From NCBI GenBank assembly GCA_012520725.1, contig JAAYNQ010000027.1, forward strand, positions 1 to 50,959: a stretch of DNA of 50,959 nucleotides. The letters run 5' to 3'. Below are positions 1-9,031 of this stretch, in pieces. The notes beneath the pieces are model-generated. The model saw nothing but the letters and a program-made list of their open reading frames with translations. It searched no databases and was not told the origin of the DNA. The DNA is from Syntrophomonadaceae bacterium. GTDB lineage: Bacteria > Bacillota > Syntrophomonadia > Syntrophomonadales > Syntrophomonadaceae. Positions within the stretch are counted from its first letter, which is position 1. Every line of letters begins with the position of its first letter. The translations under genes were made by a program, and so were the position numbers.

Positions 1-11
1 AGTTATATAGC

Positions 12-278
12 TCAAGTGCTGCGGTATTTCCATTCTTTCCTGGCTATAGGGACGATTTTAAGAATATGAATATTCTTTTCCGCAATGATTTGTTTAATCA
101 CCGGAAGATCATCTTCATCCACCATCAAGGAAATACCGCAGCTCTTACTGGCCTCTCGCGGGGTTGGAGAAATCCTGGCTTTGATGTGTCGTTCGTTAAG
201 CTCCTTCTTAAGGCGCAACCCCATTTCATGATTGGGGAATAGCACATACCAATCATAGCTATTACTATCCAGCTCCAA
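12..278 (-). CDS. DUF3343 family protein (putative Se/S carrier-like)
   Basis: 88-residue protein matching the DUF3343 pattern: an N-terminal WYVLFPNHEMGLRLKKEL stretch (residues 10-27), then a PTPRE motif and a conserved SCGISL segment holding the only cysteine. DUF3343 proteins are small and cytosolic, often described as putative Se/S carriers, with no proven function. The gene starts with TTG four bases after the stop of the upstream double-cubane reductase, so the two are cotranscribed and probably translationally coupled; a purine-rich GAGGAAG in the end of that gene can serve as ribosome binding site. In many Clostridia this pair is followed by an acyl-CoA dehydratase-type activase ATPase, which here would lie just beyond the left edge of the window (inference). 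Family assignment is good; function is unknown. Confidence 0.85.
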   Translation of the reverse strand: MELDSNSYDWYVLFPNHEMGLRLKKELNERHIKARISPTPREASKSCGISLMVDEDDLPVIKQIIAEKNIHILKIVPIARKEWKYRST

Positions 279-281
279 AAC

Positions 282-1556
282 CTACTTCCTCAGCATCTCC
301 AGAAAAGCTTCTATTCTGGTCCGCAGTTGTTCAAAATCCTGCTCGCTGTAATCCGTTTCAATATGCATTATGGGTATATTATGCTCAGTCATAAGCTGTT
401 TGACCAGGTAACTTTCAGTAGAATAAAGGTTGCAGAACTGCAGATTGGTATCAATAATTCCATCTACCTGGTATTCATCAGCCAGACGGACTATATCGTC
501 TATCCGGGCAGTATTCGGAGTGAAACACGCACAATTAGTCTTCATATACCTTTGGGCCAGGGCTCGAATCTGCTCATCCAAAGTACTTGCCGACTCATCC
601 ACCAGATTCTCGAAATAGCGGGTACCGGTACATGACTCTTCTGTCACCACTGCTGCACCAAGACTCTCTATAATATGATGCAGCTTCCAATTGGGTATAG
701 CCATTGGCGTGCCACTTATCATGATACGCAGGGCATTATCCGGAAAAACACCGATTCCTTTATCTATCCGTTCCTCCAGTTCGTCGGCCAGTTTGTTGGC
801 CATCTGGGCCGCCCGCCCCGGATCATCGTAAAAGTTGATCTGGGTAAGCAGGAGAGCGTCTTTGCCGCTGATGGGCACCGGTGAGGCTTTTCTTGCATTG
901 TAAACCCGCTGTATAGCCCGGCGCTTGTTGTTTATCAGTTTTATGGCCTCTCCCAGAGCCTCAGCAGTAATCTTATTGCCGGTAACTTCCTCCACAACTT
1001 TGATGAAATCCCTTATTTCCGCTTCAAAGGCCTCTATATCCCGTTCCCGTTTCATCTGTGGGATGTCGATAATATGGAAAGGTACTTCCCTGGCCAGTAT
1101 CTCCCAGGCTTTCTTCTTGCCATCACAGGTATTCTCACCCACGTACATGTCTGGAATCATAAAGAAGGGACAAGTTTTATCCAGTCTTGCACCTACAGAA
1201 GCTTTTATAAGCGGACAGGTATTGGCCGGCAGGACTTTTTCTCCGCCGGGTACCCAGAACTGCGATCCCCCGCAAAGCCCGGCTGCTATTGCACCGGCGG
1301 CAAAGACTACCTCATCCGGGACAAATACACAGAAGGTCCCGAATACCTTTCCGCCCTCTTTTTGGTGTTGAAGCATTTCGGCCGGTCTGACCCCATGTAT
1401 CTCGGATACCACAAAATCGTAAAAGTCCATGCCCTGGGGACGATCTTGCTGGCTAAGGTAAATTCCTCCAAAAGCCTCAGGCAAAACCTCACACAGAAGA
1501 TCATGTTTTTCCAGGTCCATACCCAGAGTAGACCACATTTCTCGATAATCAGCCAT
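282..1556 (-). CDS. double-cubane-cluster-containing anaerobic reductase (HgdB/2-hydroxyacyl-CoA dehydratase superfamily)
   Basis: 424 residues, the usual length of the single-subunit HgdB-like double-cubane cluster proteins. Ten cysteines lie at about residues 22, 76, 95, 114, 129, 144, 309, 342, 344 and 375; conserved contexts include NTCPLIK, KTCPFF, ENTCDGKKK, ESCTGTRYFE, NCACFTPN and LQFCNLY. Family members bind an [8Fe-9S] double cubane and, when charged by an ATP-dependent activase, reduce small molecules at low potential; the physiological substrate is not settled. It differs from true 2-hydroxyacyl-CoA dehydratases in being one polypeptide with no second subunit beside it. The ATG is preceded by GAGGAGG with good spacing. 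The DUF3343 gene follows three bases after the stop. A classical dehydratase subunit is the alternative, less likely because no partner subunit is present. Confidence 0.85.
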   Translation of the reverse strand: MADYREMWSTLGMDLEKHDLLCEVLPEAFGGIYLSQQDRPQGMDFYDFVVSEIHGVRPAEMLQHQKEGGKVFGTFCVFVPDEVVFAAGAIAAGLCGGSQFWVPGGEKVLPANTCPLIKASVGARLDKTCPFFMIPDMYVGENTCDGKKKAWEILAREVPFHIIDIPQMKRERDIEAFEAEIRDFIKVVEEVTGNKITAEALGEAIKLINNKRRAIQRVYNARKASPVPISGKDALLLTQINFYDDPGRAAQMANKLADELEERIDKGIGVFPDNALRIMISGTPMAIPNWKLHHIIESLGAAVVTEESCTGTRYFENLVDESASTLDEQIRALAQRYMKTNCACFTPNTARIDDIVRLADEYQVDGIIDTNLQFCNLYSTESYLVKQLMTEHNIPIMHIETDYSEQDFEQLRTRIEAFLEMLRK

Positions 1557-2056
1557 TTACAATTCCTCCTCTTCCATACTGAATATTGATTCACTAAAGC
1601 CACTTTCTGGGGTTATCTTATTTCCATCTCCGTCTAAGGGCTTTCCAAGGCTAATGAAGCTGCGCCAAGTGCAACCATGTACAATTGCTATCATTTATTT
1701 CAGCTATCCTTCTTCTTGCCAATTAAGATTCTTCAAGTCCTAATCACTCTCAACCCCAGGTAAAAAAAAAGCGATTCTGATTAAGGCTTTTCATACTTGC
1801 GGGATATTACTCAGCCTCTTATCATTACTTTTAGTTATGTAATATATGCATTATTGTGATGTTGTAATTGTAGATTAAAATGTATTCTTCGTCAATGCCC
1901 AGCACTTTTTACCTGCTTTGGGGTTGTTTGTTACACACTAGATTGGGGAAAGGGGATTAGCTTTGAGTAGATTTCTACTGATCTTTAGATTATGGAACGC
2001 TTTACAGACACTTCCATATTCACGTATACTGGCGACATAAAGCTTTTTCGACTCAA
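1557..2056. other. intergenic region between divergent genes
   Basis: About 500 bases between the divergently oriented reductase and LuxR-type genes. It is AT-rich and holds no convincing ORF. It must contain the promoter of the reductase operon (minus) and probably that of the regulator (plus), but I could not pick a convincing -35/-10 pair. It also marks the left border of the surface-protein island. Confidence 0.5.
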
Positions 2057-4591
2057 GTGTTTTCCCGTTATAGACGATGTATTTATATAAGCAATACTTC
2101 GGAAAGAAGGTGCATCGCTACGAAAAAGCCCAAAACCCTCAAGCGCGAGCGAGTCAACCGCGCTTTGGAGAGTATCTTTGATTATCCAATGACCATTGTG
2201 GAGGCTCCCATCGGTTACGGGAAAACCACGGCAGTACGTGAATTTCTTGCCTTAAAAGGCACTCCCGTCATATGGACTTCCTTTTTATCCGAAGATGACA
2301 CGGCGCCGTGGTTTTGGGAAAGGTTTGCGGCCGAAATCGGTAAATTTGACCAGGCGGCGGCGATCAGGTTCCAAAAGCTCGGTGTTCCTTCCGATACACC
2401 ACAGACCGCAGCGGCTATCTCCATCCTCAACGAGATGGATTATAAACCCAATACTGTTCTTGACATCGATGATTTCCACCTTGCCAGAAGCATGCGGGTA
2501 ACCGCGCTTTTCAGGCGCTTTGTAATGGAAATGCCGGACGATTTTCACATTGTCATCTTGACCCGCGATACGACAAATCTAGATATCACCGAACTTTTCG
2601 TAAAAGGGCTGTGCAATGTCGTGCCGCAAAATACCCTGCGCTTTACCGACAGTGAGATTCGGGACTATTGCGCCCTGATGGGCTTCACAGCCAGCGAGAG
2701 CGAGATAAGAAAAGTCACCGATTACACGGGCGGCTGGATTTCACTGGTTTATCTGATCATGCTCGGAATGAAACAGGGTATCCCCCTGGACCGAAATGTT
2801 GCTATCAACGAGTTGGTGGAAAAGGTGCTCTATAACGCATACGACGAGCACATCCAAGGGTTTTTACTGCGTCTCTCCGTGATGGACAGCTTCACGGTGG
2901 AACAGGCTGTGTTTGTAACCCAGGAAGAAGAATCAGAGGAGACCCTCAAAAAGTTACGTCGGGAAAACGCATTTGTTACCTTCGACGAGGCAGCAGGGGT
3001 CTATAAGATCCACGCCGTGCTGCTGGATTTCCTGCGGGGCAAACAGAAGGATGCCGAAAAATGTGCCATGCTCTACCGGCGGCTTGGTGAATGGCACCTG
3101 GCGCAAAGGGAATATAGAACCGCATACGGCTATCTCTGCCGCGCGGGTGAGACGGAGCGCGTCCTGGCGCTGCTGGACAAAGAGGATACCATCACCAGTG
3201 ATTCCGCCACTTTTGACGGCGTTTTAGACCTATTCGCCGCATTGCCCCGGGAGATGCTTTTTAAGTATCCTCTTGCATATTTGCAGTACATCGCCATCAC
3301 TTTGACCAACGGCGATCTCGACGCTTTTCAGGATGGCGTTAAGCGCTTAAATGAGCTGCAGGAAGCTTGCGAGCGGGCGGTAGAACCTGTCCCGCACGGC
3401 AGAGACCGCGTTCTCGCAGAACTTTATCTTACCCGTATTTTTGCCGTGTTCAATGACGCCAGGGAAATGGCCGCTTGCATAAAGGAAGCACAGCGCCTGC
3501 TTAACGGGGATATTTCCTACCTGCAAAAGCGGGAGGCTGAGTTCACTTTGGGCTCTCCCCATTTTCTCTATACCTGTTACAGGGAACCGGGCAGCCTCAA
3601 AGAGCTCACGGAGATCATGGCATCGGATTTTCCGATTTTTGCCAAACTGGCCGACGGTTGTGGCACTGGCTGCGACTATGTAGCTCGGGCCGAATACGCC
3701 CTGGAGACCGGCGACTGGCAGGCGGCGGAGCTCAATGCCTTCAAAGCCATTTACAAAGCCCAGACCAAGGAACAGGTCGGTCTTATCATCTGCGCTTATC
3801 ATGCTTTGATCAGGCTGTATCTCTATCAGGGGAAAGTCGATGAAGCATTGGAGTTTCTGCGGCAGCTCAGGCAGGAGGTGACGCGAGCCAACAACATCTA
3901 TTACAACACCGGGCTTGAGATCGTGGAAGGATACGTTTACGGCTGCCTAAACCGCCTCGACAGCATCCCCCTGTGGCTGCAAACCGGAGATATGTCCCCC
4001 GCGCACTTTTTTTACCAGGGCCTGGGCTTCAACAATATCGTCTACGGCAAGGCGCTTTTGCTCGCCAAGAATTACATCAAGCTTGAAATACTCACTGATG
4101 AATTTGCCTGCTATTTCTCCATCTTCCACAATCAGCTCGGTTTTCTGCACAATCAGATATTAAGGGCAGCGGCAAGATATTACCTTTACGGCATGGAGGC
4201 GGGGTGCACCGCTCTGCGGAAAGCCTTTGACATGGCGCGGGAAGATCACATCATCCTGCTCTTCGCCGAGTATGCGCCCGCCGTCATAGACATGGTCAGG
4301 CACCTTGCCCATACTGATTCCCGGGACACATACCTAAAGGAGGTGCTTTTCGCCTGCGGGCAGTATATGGAGAGCCTGAAACACTCCTCCCAGAGCACGG
4401 TTTCCCTGTCAGCCAGGGAGCTGGAAATTCTCATCCTGGCTGCGGAGGGCCTTAAAAGGGAGGAGATCGCCCAAAGGCTTTATGTTACCCCAGGTACCGT
4501 GCAGCCCCATCTGCATAATATCTACCGAAAACTGGAGGTCAGCGGCAGGACAGCAGCGGTGAAAAAGGCCCAAAAACTGAAAATTTTATAA
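2057..4591 (+). CDS. LuxR family transcriptional regulator, MalT-like (LAL/STAND ATPase)
   Basis: Large regulator with an N-terminal P-loop (APIGYGKTT, residues 51-58), a central helical-repeat region, and a C-terminal LuxR/GerE helix-turn-helix from about residue 783 (LSARELEIL, then EEIAQRLYVTPGTVQ and HNIYRKLEVSGRT). This is the MalT/LAL architecture: ATP and an inducer drive oligomerisation and promoter activation. The start is uncertain. The listed GTG has no ribosome binding site, whereas GAAAGAAGG at 2102-2110 sits nine bases before an in-frame ACG at 2120 that would give a typical N-terminus (KKPKTLKRERV). The gene heads a module with DUF2442 and an SLH surface protein, so control of the surface protein is a reasonable inference. 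Codons look richer in G and C at third positions than in flanking genes, by eye. A decayed copy of its last 170 codons lies at 8474-8982. Confidence 0.88.
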   Translation: MFSRYRRCIYISNTSERRCIATKKPKTLKRERVNRALESIFDYPMTIVEAPIGYGKTTAVREFLALKGTPVIWTSFLSEDDTAPWFWERFAAEIGKFDQAAAIRFQKLGVPSDTPQTAAAISILNEMDYKPNTVLDIDDFHLARSMRVTALFRRFVMEMPDDFHIVILTRDTTNLDITELFVKGLCNVVPQNTLRFTDSEIRDYCALMGFTASESEIRKVTDYTGGWISLVYLIMLGMKQGIPLDRNVAINELVEKVLYNAYDEHIQGFLLRLSVMDSFTVEQAVFVTQEEESEETLKKLRRENAFVTFDEAAGVYKIHAVLLDFLRGKQKDAEKCAMLYRRLGEWHLAQREYRTAYGYLCRAGETERVLALLDKEDTITSDSATFDGVLDLFAALPREMLFKYPLAYLQYIAITLTNGDLDAFQDGVKRLNELQEACERAVEPVPHGRDRVLAELYLTRIFAVFNDAREMAACIKEAQRLLNGDISYLQKREAEFTLGSPHFLYTCYREPGSLKELTEIMASDFPIFAKLADGCGTGCDYVARAEYALETGDWQAAELNAFKAIYKAQTKEQVGLIICAYHALIRLYLYQGKVDEALEFLRQLRQEVTRANNIYYNTGLEIVEGYVYGCLNRLDSIPLWLQTGDMSPAHFFYQGLGFNNIVYGKALLLAKNYIKLEILTDEFACYFSIFHNQLGFLHNQILRAAARYYLYGMEAGCTALRKAFDMAREDHIILLFAEYAPAVIDMVRHLAHTDSRDTYLKEVLFACGQYMESLKHSSQSTVSLSARELEILILAAEGLKREEIAQRLYVTPGTVQPHLHNIYRKLEVSGRTAAVKKAQKLKIL

Positions 4592-4611
4592 TCTTTGTCC
4601 AAAATATACCA

Positions 4612-4627
4612 TTCGGTAGATACCGAA
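4612..4627. promoter_or_regulatory. palindromic TACCG/CGGTA element downstream of the LuxR gene
   Basis: TTCGGTA-GA-TACCGAA is a perfect inverted repeat 20 bases after the regulator stop. The equivalent place after the decayed LuxR copy (about 9000-9019) keeps TACCG-TT-CGGTA-GA-TACCGG, three alternating half-sites. Conservation next to two surface-protein modules suggests an operator or an RNA hairpin; binding by the LuxR protein is only a guess. Confidence 0.4.
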
Positions 4628-4639
4628 AATAAAAATCAT

Positions 4640-4666
4640 CCTCCATAATTAATATGGGGGTTTTTT
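4640..4666 (+). terminator. intrinsic terminator after the LuxR gene
   Basis: CCTCCAT pairs with ATGGGGG (4654-4660, one T-G wobble) around a short AT loop, followed by six T. It separates the regulator from the DUF2442/surface-protein genes. A homologous hairpin is at 9032-9063. Confidence 0.7.
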
Positions 4667-4761
4667 ATTCCCGGGGATGGGAAGTATGCCGCGGTGCCAT
4701 GGATGGCAGAGAGCGGCGAATGCCCAAATGTACCCCCAATCGGAAGGGGGGGGTTAATTCG

Positions 4762-5019
4762 ATGAATAAAATACTCAAGGTCACGCCCAATGACGATTAT
4801 ACCCTGTTGGTGGAATTTGAGCACGGCAACCAGATCATCTTCAATATGCGCGAAATCATAAAAACCATGCCTTTCAGCAGTCTTAAGGATTTAAGCCGCT
4901 TCAAAGACATCAGGCTGGAGGAAAAGGCCATATGCTGGCCGGAGCCGGTCCCGGACAAAAAAAGCATCATGCCCCTGCGCCTGACGGTGGACAACATGCT
5001 GTTCACAATAAGGGGTTAA
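4762..5019 (+). CDS. DUF2442 domain-containing protein, copy 1
   Basis: 85 residues beginning MNKILKVTPNDDYTLLVEFE, the typical start of DUF2442: a short beta-rich domain in which a substrate-free 'position, F/N, hold, W-P' pattern recurs (here IIFNMREII and AICWPEP). No biochemical role is established; relatives often sit in toxin-antitoxin-like or unknown operons. The ATG is chosen because GGAAGGGGGGGG lies just upstream; the longer reading frame from 4654 runs through the terminator region and is rejected. It stands 78 bases before the first SLH protein. A near-identical intact copy is at 11332-11589 and a frameshifted one at 9159-9431, each tied to a surface-protein gene, so the gene travels with that module. 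Confidence 0.8.
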   Translation: MNKILKVTPNDDYTLLVEFEHGNQIIFNMREIIKTMPFSSLKDLSRFKDIRLEEKAICWPEPVPDKKSIMPLRLTVDNMLFTIRG

Positions 5020-5096
5020 GAAGGAGAAAAGGATAATGCTGTTCACCCTACACGAATAAATTGAAATACAGAAAAAACAAAGAAAGGTGAATACTT

Positions 5097-8000
5097 ATGA
5101 TGAGAAAAAATTTAGTCTCATTTTTGCTGGCTACGGCCCTGATTATGCAAATAATTGTGGTAATAATACCTGCGACCCCCGCCTATGCAGACGGCTGGGT
5201 CGTCACTACCCTTGGTTCGGGCTTCAATGGCCCTTGTGGTGTAGCGGTGGACAGCAGCGGGAATATTTACGTTGCAGACTCTAATAATTATGCCATTAAA
5301 AGAATGGACGCAAGCGGGAATAATATTACTACCCTTGGTTCGGGCTTCACTTATCCTCTTGGTATAACGGTGGACAGCAGCAGGAATATTTACGTCGGAG
5401 AACCTACCAAAGATGCCATTAAGAGAATGGACGCAAGCGGGAATAATATCACTACCCTTGGTTCGGGCTTCGATCACCCTGAAAGCATTGCGGTGGATAG
5501 CAGTGGGAATATTTACGTTGCAGACACTTATAACAATGTCATTAAGAGAATGGACGCAAACGGTAATAATATCACTGAACTTGGTTCAGGCTTTTGGATG
5601 CCTTTTGGCGTAACGGTGGACGACAGTGGTAATATTTACGTTGCAGACACTTATAACAATGTCATTAAAAGAATGGACGCAAGCGGTAATAACATCACTA
5701 CCCTTGGTTCGGGCATCGAGTATCCTTGGGGTGTAGCGGTGGATAGCAGCGGGAATATTTACGTTGCAGACCACGGCAACAATGCCATTAAGAGAATGGA
5801 TGCAAGCGGGAATAATATCACTACCCTTGCTTCGGGTTTCAATGGTCCTCGTGCTGTAGCGGTGGACAGCAGCGGGAATATTTACGTTGCAGACGAATGG
5901 AACCATGCCATTAAGAAAATTTCATGGGCAACCACAGTAAACGCACGGGCACTGGATTCACTGGTAACAGCTCCAGGAACGGGAGCAACGCCAAGCACAC
6001 CGGCAATAAACCAGGCTCAGTATACCGGAACGGTTGCATGGTATGAATCCGATGGAATAACGGCAGTAACAGGGAACTTTGCAGAATCAACAGTATATGC
6101 AGCTAAAGTAACCCTGTCGGCAAAGGCGGGCTATACATTTACTGGTGTAGCACCAAACAGCTTCACCTACATAGGTGCAACAAGCGTAACCAATGCAGCA
6201 GATTCGGGAACAGTAACCATCACCTTCCCGGCAACGGCGGATATTACCCCTCCCACCGTCACCGGTGTAACGCCTGATGGCGCAGGCGTTTCTATAAGCG
6301 GCAATATTGCGATTACGTTCAGCGAGGCCATGGATAACACAGCGGCTGGCGCAGTGTACCTTTCTGATGATGGTGGGACAACCTATGATCCGGCTCTGAC
6401 CGGAGGAAGCTGGTCTGCCGGTGATACCGTTTACACTATTCCATACTCAGGTCTTTCCTACAGTACGGCATATACCGTTAAAATCCAAGGTTTCGAGGAT
6501 GTAGCGGGCCATACGATGGCCACCGACAGCACCCACAGCTTTACGACTTGCGTCGAGCCGATTATCCCCTCTGTATTGCCTGGTACCCTGACTTTTGACA
6601 AAGGCAGCACAGCAAGCTTTACCATAGCTTTGGGACAGGGAGCCAGTATGGCCACCAGTGCCGACATTACAGTGGCTAACGGCGGCATAGCCTCCGTCAG
6701 CCAGACTCAGGTTACCACGCCGGATACGATCACCGTCACCGGACTCAGCGTTGGGACAACCGATATTACCGTGGTTTTTAACAATACGGCCGCCACGACC
6801 GCAACGGTTTCTGTCACCGTGCAGGCGGTCCCCCCCACTTGGCCTTCCGGAAGCAGCCTGACCGCTTCGGGCGTAAGTCGCACGAATGCCGCCCTGACCT
6901 GGACGGCGGCGCAGGATATAACGGCAGTCACCGGCTATAAGCTTTATCAGGATGGGGTGGAAATCGACATGGTCGCAGGGGATGTATCCAACCACACGGT
7001 CACCGGTCTTTCTTCTGCCACCAGCTATACGTTCCAGGTGCAAGCCGGTAATGCTGACGGCCAGTGGACCACGAACGGCCCCACTGTCACGGTACAGACG
7101 CAGTCATCTGGTGGCGGTTCCAGAAACACTCCCTCCAAGCCGACCTACACCGCGGACGTCAAAGTCGACGGAGCCGATAACACCCTGACGATTACTGTAA
7201 ATATGGATACAAGCAGCGCAGCCGTCAATGTGGACACTCAGCAGGGCAATACCATCTCCGGAGGAGGAAATGTGGCCATCACGATGCCTTCCATTCCAGG
7301 TGTCAGCAGCTATTCCCTTGGCATCCCCGGAGCCTGTCTAACGACACCCGGCGGCGGATCACTGACCTTTAAAACAGATACGGGCAGCATCACTATTCCG
7401 GCGGATATGCTGGCGGGTATTTCAGGAGCAGAAGGCAGAAATGCGGCAATAACCATCGGACAGGGCGACAAGTCCGGTCTGCCTGACAGTGTAAAAGCTG
7501 CCATAGGCGATAGGCCGTTGATTCAGCTTTCCTTGACTTTGGAAGGCAAGCAGACCGACTGGAATAACCCTGACTCACCTGTCACCATATCTATATCCTA
7601 TACGCCGACGGCAGCGGAACTTGCTAATCCCGAAAGCATCGTCATCTGGTACATCGACGGCAGCGGCAACCTGGTATGCATCCCGAACGGGCATTATGAC
7701 CCTGCTACTGGCACGGTGACTTTTTCCGCCACCCATTTCAGCTTCTATGCTGTGAGCTATAACCCGGTGAGCTTCAACGACGTGGGGTCAACTGACTGGT
7801 ATTACAAGGCAGTGAGCTTCATCGCGGCGAGAGGCATCACCACGGGGACGGGAAGTGGTACGTTCAGTCCTGACCTCGTCCTCACGCGGGCCGACTTCCT
7901 GGTGATGCTGATGAAAGCGTATGGGATCGCGCCTGACACTAACCCGGCCGACAACTTCTCCGACGCGGGCAGCACCTACTATACGGGTTATCTGGCGGCG

Positions 8001-8312
8001 GCAAAGCGGCTCGGAATTTCAGCAGGTGTAGGTAACAATCTGTATGCGCCAGGCAAGGAAATTACCCGTCAGGAAATGTTCACGTTACTGTACAACGCAC
8101 TCAAGGCGCTGAACAAACTCCCCGCCGCCGATAGCGGCAAGACCTTGGAGAACTTCATTGACCAGGGCGATGTGGCAATCTGGGCTACCGAAGCCATGAC
8201 GCTCCTGGTAAAGTCCGGCATGGTTTCCGGCAGTGATAGTAAGCTTGACCCCACAGGCGGTTCCACCCGCGCTCAAATGGCGCAGGTGCTGTACAATCTG
8301 CTGGGAAGGTAA
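5097..8312 (+). CDS. secreted SLH-domain protein with NHL-repeat propeller and Ig/FN3-like domains
   Basis: 1071 residues. A signal peptide occupies residues 1-31 (ends ATPAYA). Residues about 36-280 are six near-identical 41-residue NHL-type repeats (core GVAVDSSGNIYVAD, then AIKRMDASGNNI), expected to form a six-bladed beta-propeller. Next come a bacterial repeat domain (about 285-380), an SbsA-type Ig domain (about 382-485), a further Ig-like region, a fibronectin type III domain (about 580-675), a glycine-rich linker with a beta-rich domain, and three SLH domains from about 892 to the end (FNDVGSTDWYYKA, NFSDAGSTYYTGY, ENFIDQGDVAIWA). SLH domains anchor proteins to pyruvylated wall polymers, so the protein is displayed at the surface; the propeller probably binds a ligand or partner. 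AAAGG lies nine bases before the first of two ATGs. It follows LuxR and DUF2442 genes. Confidence 0.9.
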   Translation: MMRKNLVSFLLATALIMQIIVVIIPATPAYADGWVVTTLGSGFNGPCGVAVDSSGNIYVADSNNYAIKRMDASGNNITTLGSGFTYPLGITVDSSRNIYVGEPTKDAIKRMDASGNNITTLGSGFDHPESIAVDSSGNIYVADTYNNVIKRMDANGNNITELGSGFWMPFGVTVDDSGNIYVADTYNNVIKRMDASGNNITTLGSGIEYPWGVAVDSSGNIYVADHGNNAIKRMDASGNNITTLASGFNGPRAVAVDSSGNIYVADEWNHAIKKISWATTVNARALDSLVTAPGTGATPSTPAINQAQYTGTVAWYESDGITAVTGNFAESTVYAAKVTLSAKAGYTFTGVAPNSFTYIGATSVTNAADSGTVTITFPATADITPPTVTGVTPDGAGVSISGNIAITFSEAMDNTAAGAVYLSDDGGTTYDPALTGGSWSAGDTVYTIPYSGLSYSTAYTVKIQGFEDVAGHTMATDSTHSFTTCVEPIIPSVLPGTLTFDKGSTASFTIALGQGASMATSADITVANGGIASVSQTQVTTPDTITVTGLSVGTTDITVVFNNTAATTATVSVTVQAVPPTWPSGSSLTASGVSRTNAALTWTAAQDITAVTGYKLYQDGVEIDMVAGDVSNHTVTGLSSATSYTFQVQAGNADGQWTTNGPTVTVQTQSSGGGSRNTPSKPTYTADVKVDGADNTLTITVNMDTSSAAVNVDTQQGNTISGGGNVAITMPSIPGVSSYSLGIPGACLTTPGGGSLTFKTDTGSITIPADMLAGISGAEGRNAAITIGQGDKSGLPDSVKAAIGDRPLIQLSLTLEGKQTDWNNPDSPVTISISYTPTAAELANPESIVIWYIDGSGNLVCIPNGHYDPATGTVTFSATHFSFYAVSYNPVSFNDVGSTDWYYKAVSFIAARGITTGTGSGTFSPDLVLTRADFLVMLMKAYGIAPDTNPADNFSDAGSTYYTGYLAAAKRLGISAGVGNNLYAPGKEITRQEMFTLLYNALKALNKLPAADSGKTLENFIDQGDVAIWATEAMTLLVKSGMVSGSDSKLDPTGGSTRAQMAQVLYNLLGR
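5205..5930 (+). repeat. six tandem 123-bp repeats encoding NHL blades
   Basis: Units start at about 5205, 5328, 5451, 5574, 5697 and 5820, each 123 bases (41 codons) and beginning ACTACCCTTGGTTCGGGC. The units are nearly identical at DNA level, including synonymous sites; the changes fall mostly in the short segment between the glycine pair and VAVDSSGN and in the segment after VAD. This points to recent expansion or homogenisation. Confidence 0.9.
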
Positions 8313-8336
8313 AACGTGAATAAGACTCTGAATAGC

Positions 8337-8377
8337 AGCAAGCCCACAGGCATTTTCAGCTTGTGGGCTTGCTTTTT
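8337..8377 (+). terminator. intrinsic terminator of the first SLH gene
   Basis: AGCAAGCCCACA (8337-8348) pairs perfectly with TGTGGGCTTGCT (8362-8373), followed by a run of T. It lies 25 bases after the stop codon. Confidence 0.9.
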
Positions 8378-8473
8378 CAACCCAAGGGGACGGCAGACTG
8401 TGTGAAAAATCGAGTCATTCTTAACATTAAAATGGTATACAATGGTAAACCGTAAAGGACAGTTTATCCTGAG

Positions 8474-8982
8474 ATATTGACTTGGTACACTGATTTTGCC
8501 CGCTATTTCGTCATCTTCCACAACCAGTTGGGTTTTCTGCACAATCAGATTTTCAGGGCGGCGGCGGCATATCAGCTTAATGGCATGGAGCAAGGCTGCA
8601 CCGCTCTTCGCAAAGCCTTCGACATGGCGCGGGAGGATCACATAATCCTGCTCTTCGCCGAGTATGCGCCTGCCATTATAGACAGGTCAGGCACCTGGCT
8701 CGTGCTGATTCACGGAACGCATACCTAAAGGAGGTGCTTTCTGCCTGAGGGCAGTATATGGAGAGCCTGAAACACTCCGCCCGGAGCACGGCTTCCCTGT
8801 CGGCGAGGGAGATGGAAATCCTTACCATGGGCGCGGAAGGCTTCAAGAGGGATGAGATTGCCGAAAAACTTTTTGTTGCCGACGGCACCGTGCAGACCCA
8901 TCTGCATAATATCTACCGAAAACTGGAGGTCAGCGGCAGGACGGCGGTGGTAAAAAAGGCGCAAAACCTAAAGCTTATATAA
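8474..8982 (+). pseudogene. 3' remnant of a second MalT-like LuxR regulator
   Basis: Matches the last 170 or so codons of the regulator at 2057-4591. The first part (to 8728) keeps FHNQLGFLHNQIFRAAA and FDMAREDHIILLFAEYAPA, then a one-base deletion (GACATGG to GACAGG) breaks the frame. The second part, readable from 8758 to 8982, keeps the whole helix-turn-helix (LSAREMEIL, GTVQTHLHNIYRKLEV). The 5' three quarters of the gene is missing. A free 74-residue helix-turn-helix protein could in theory start at ATG 8758, but the nearest AAAGGAGG is 23 bases away, so expression is doubtful. The homology runs on into the downstream palindrome, terminator and DUF2442 copy, showing that a whole module was duplicated and then decayed. 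Confidence 0.88.
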
Positions 8983-9031
8983 TTTTCCGTGCAAAATATA
9001 CCGTTCGGTAGATACCGGAATCAAAAATCAT

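Noticed and set aside
3347-3802. 151-codon minus-strand frame inside the LuxR gene
   Set aside because: Antisense to the helical-repeat region; no start signal or known motif.
5205-5930. CRISPR-like repeat array
   Set aside because: Repeats are 123 bases, contiguous and in frame, encoding protein blades; no spacers or cas genes.
6447-7043. 198-codon minus-strand frame inside the first SLH gene
   Set aside because: Fully antisense to the Ig/FN3 domains of a well-supported gene; no ribosome binding site and no family features.
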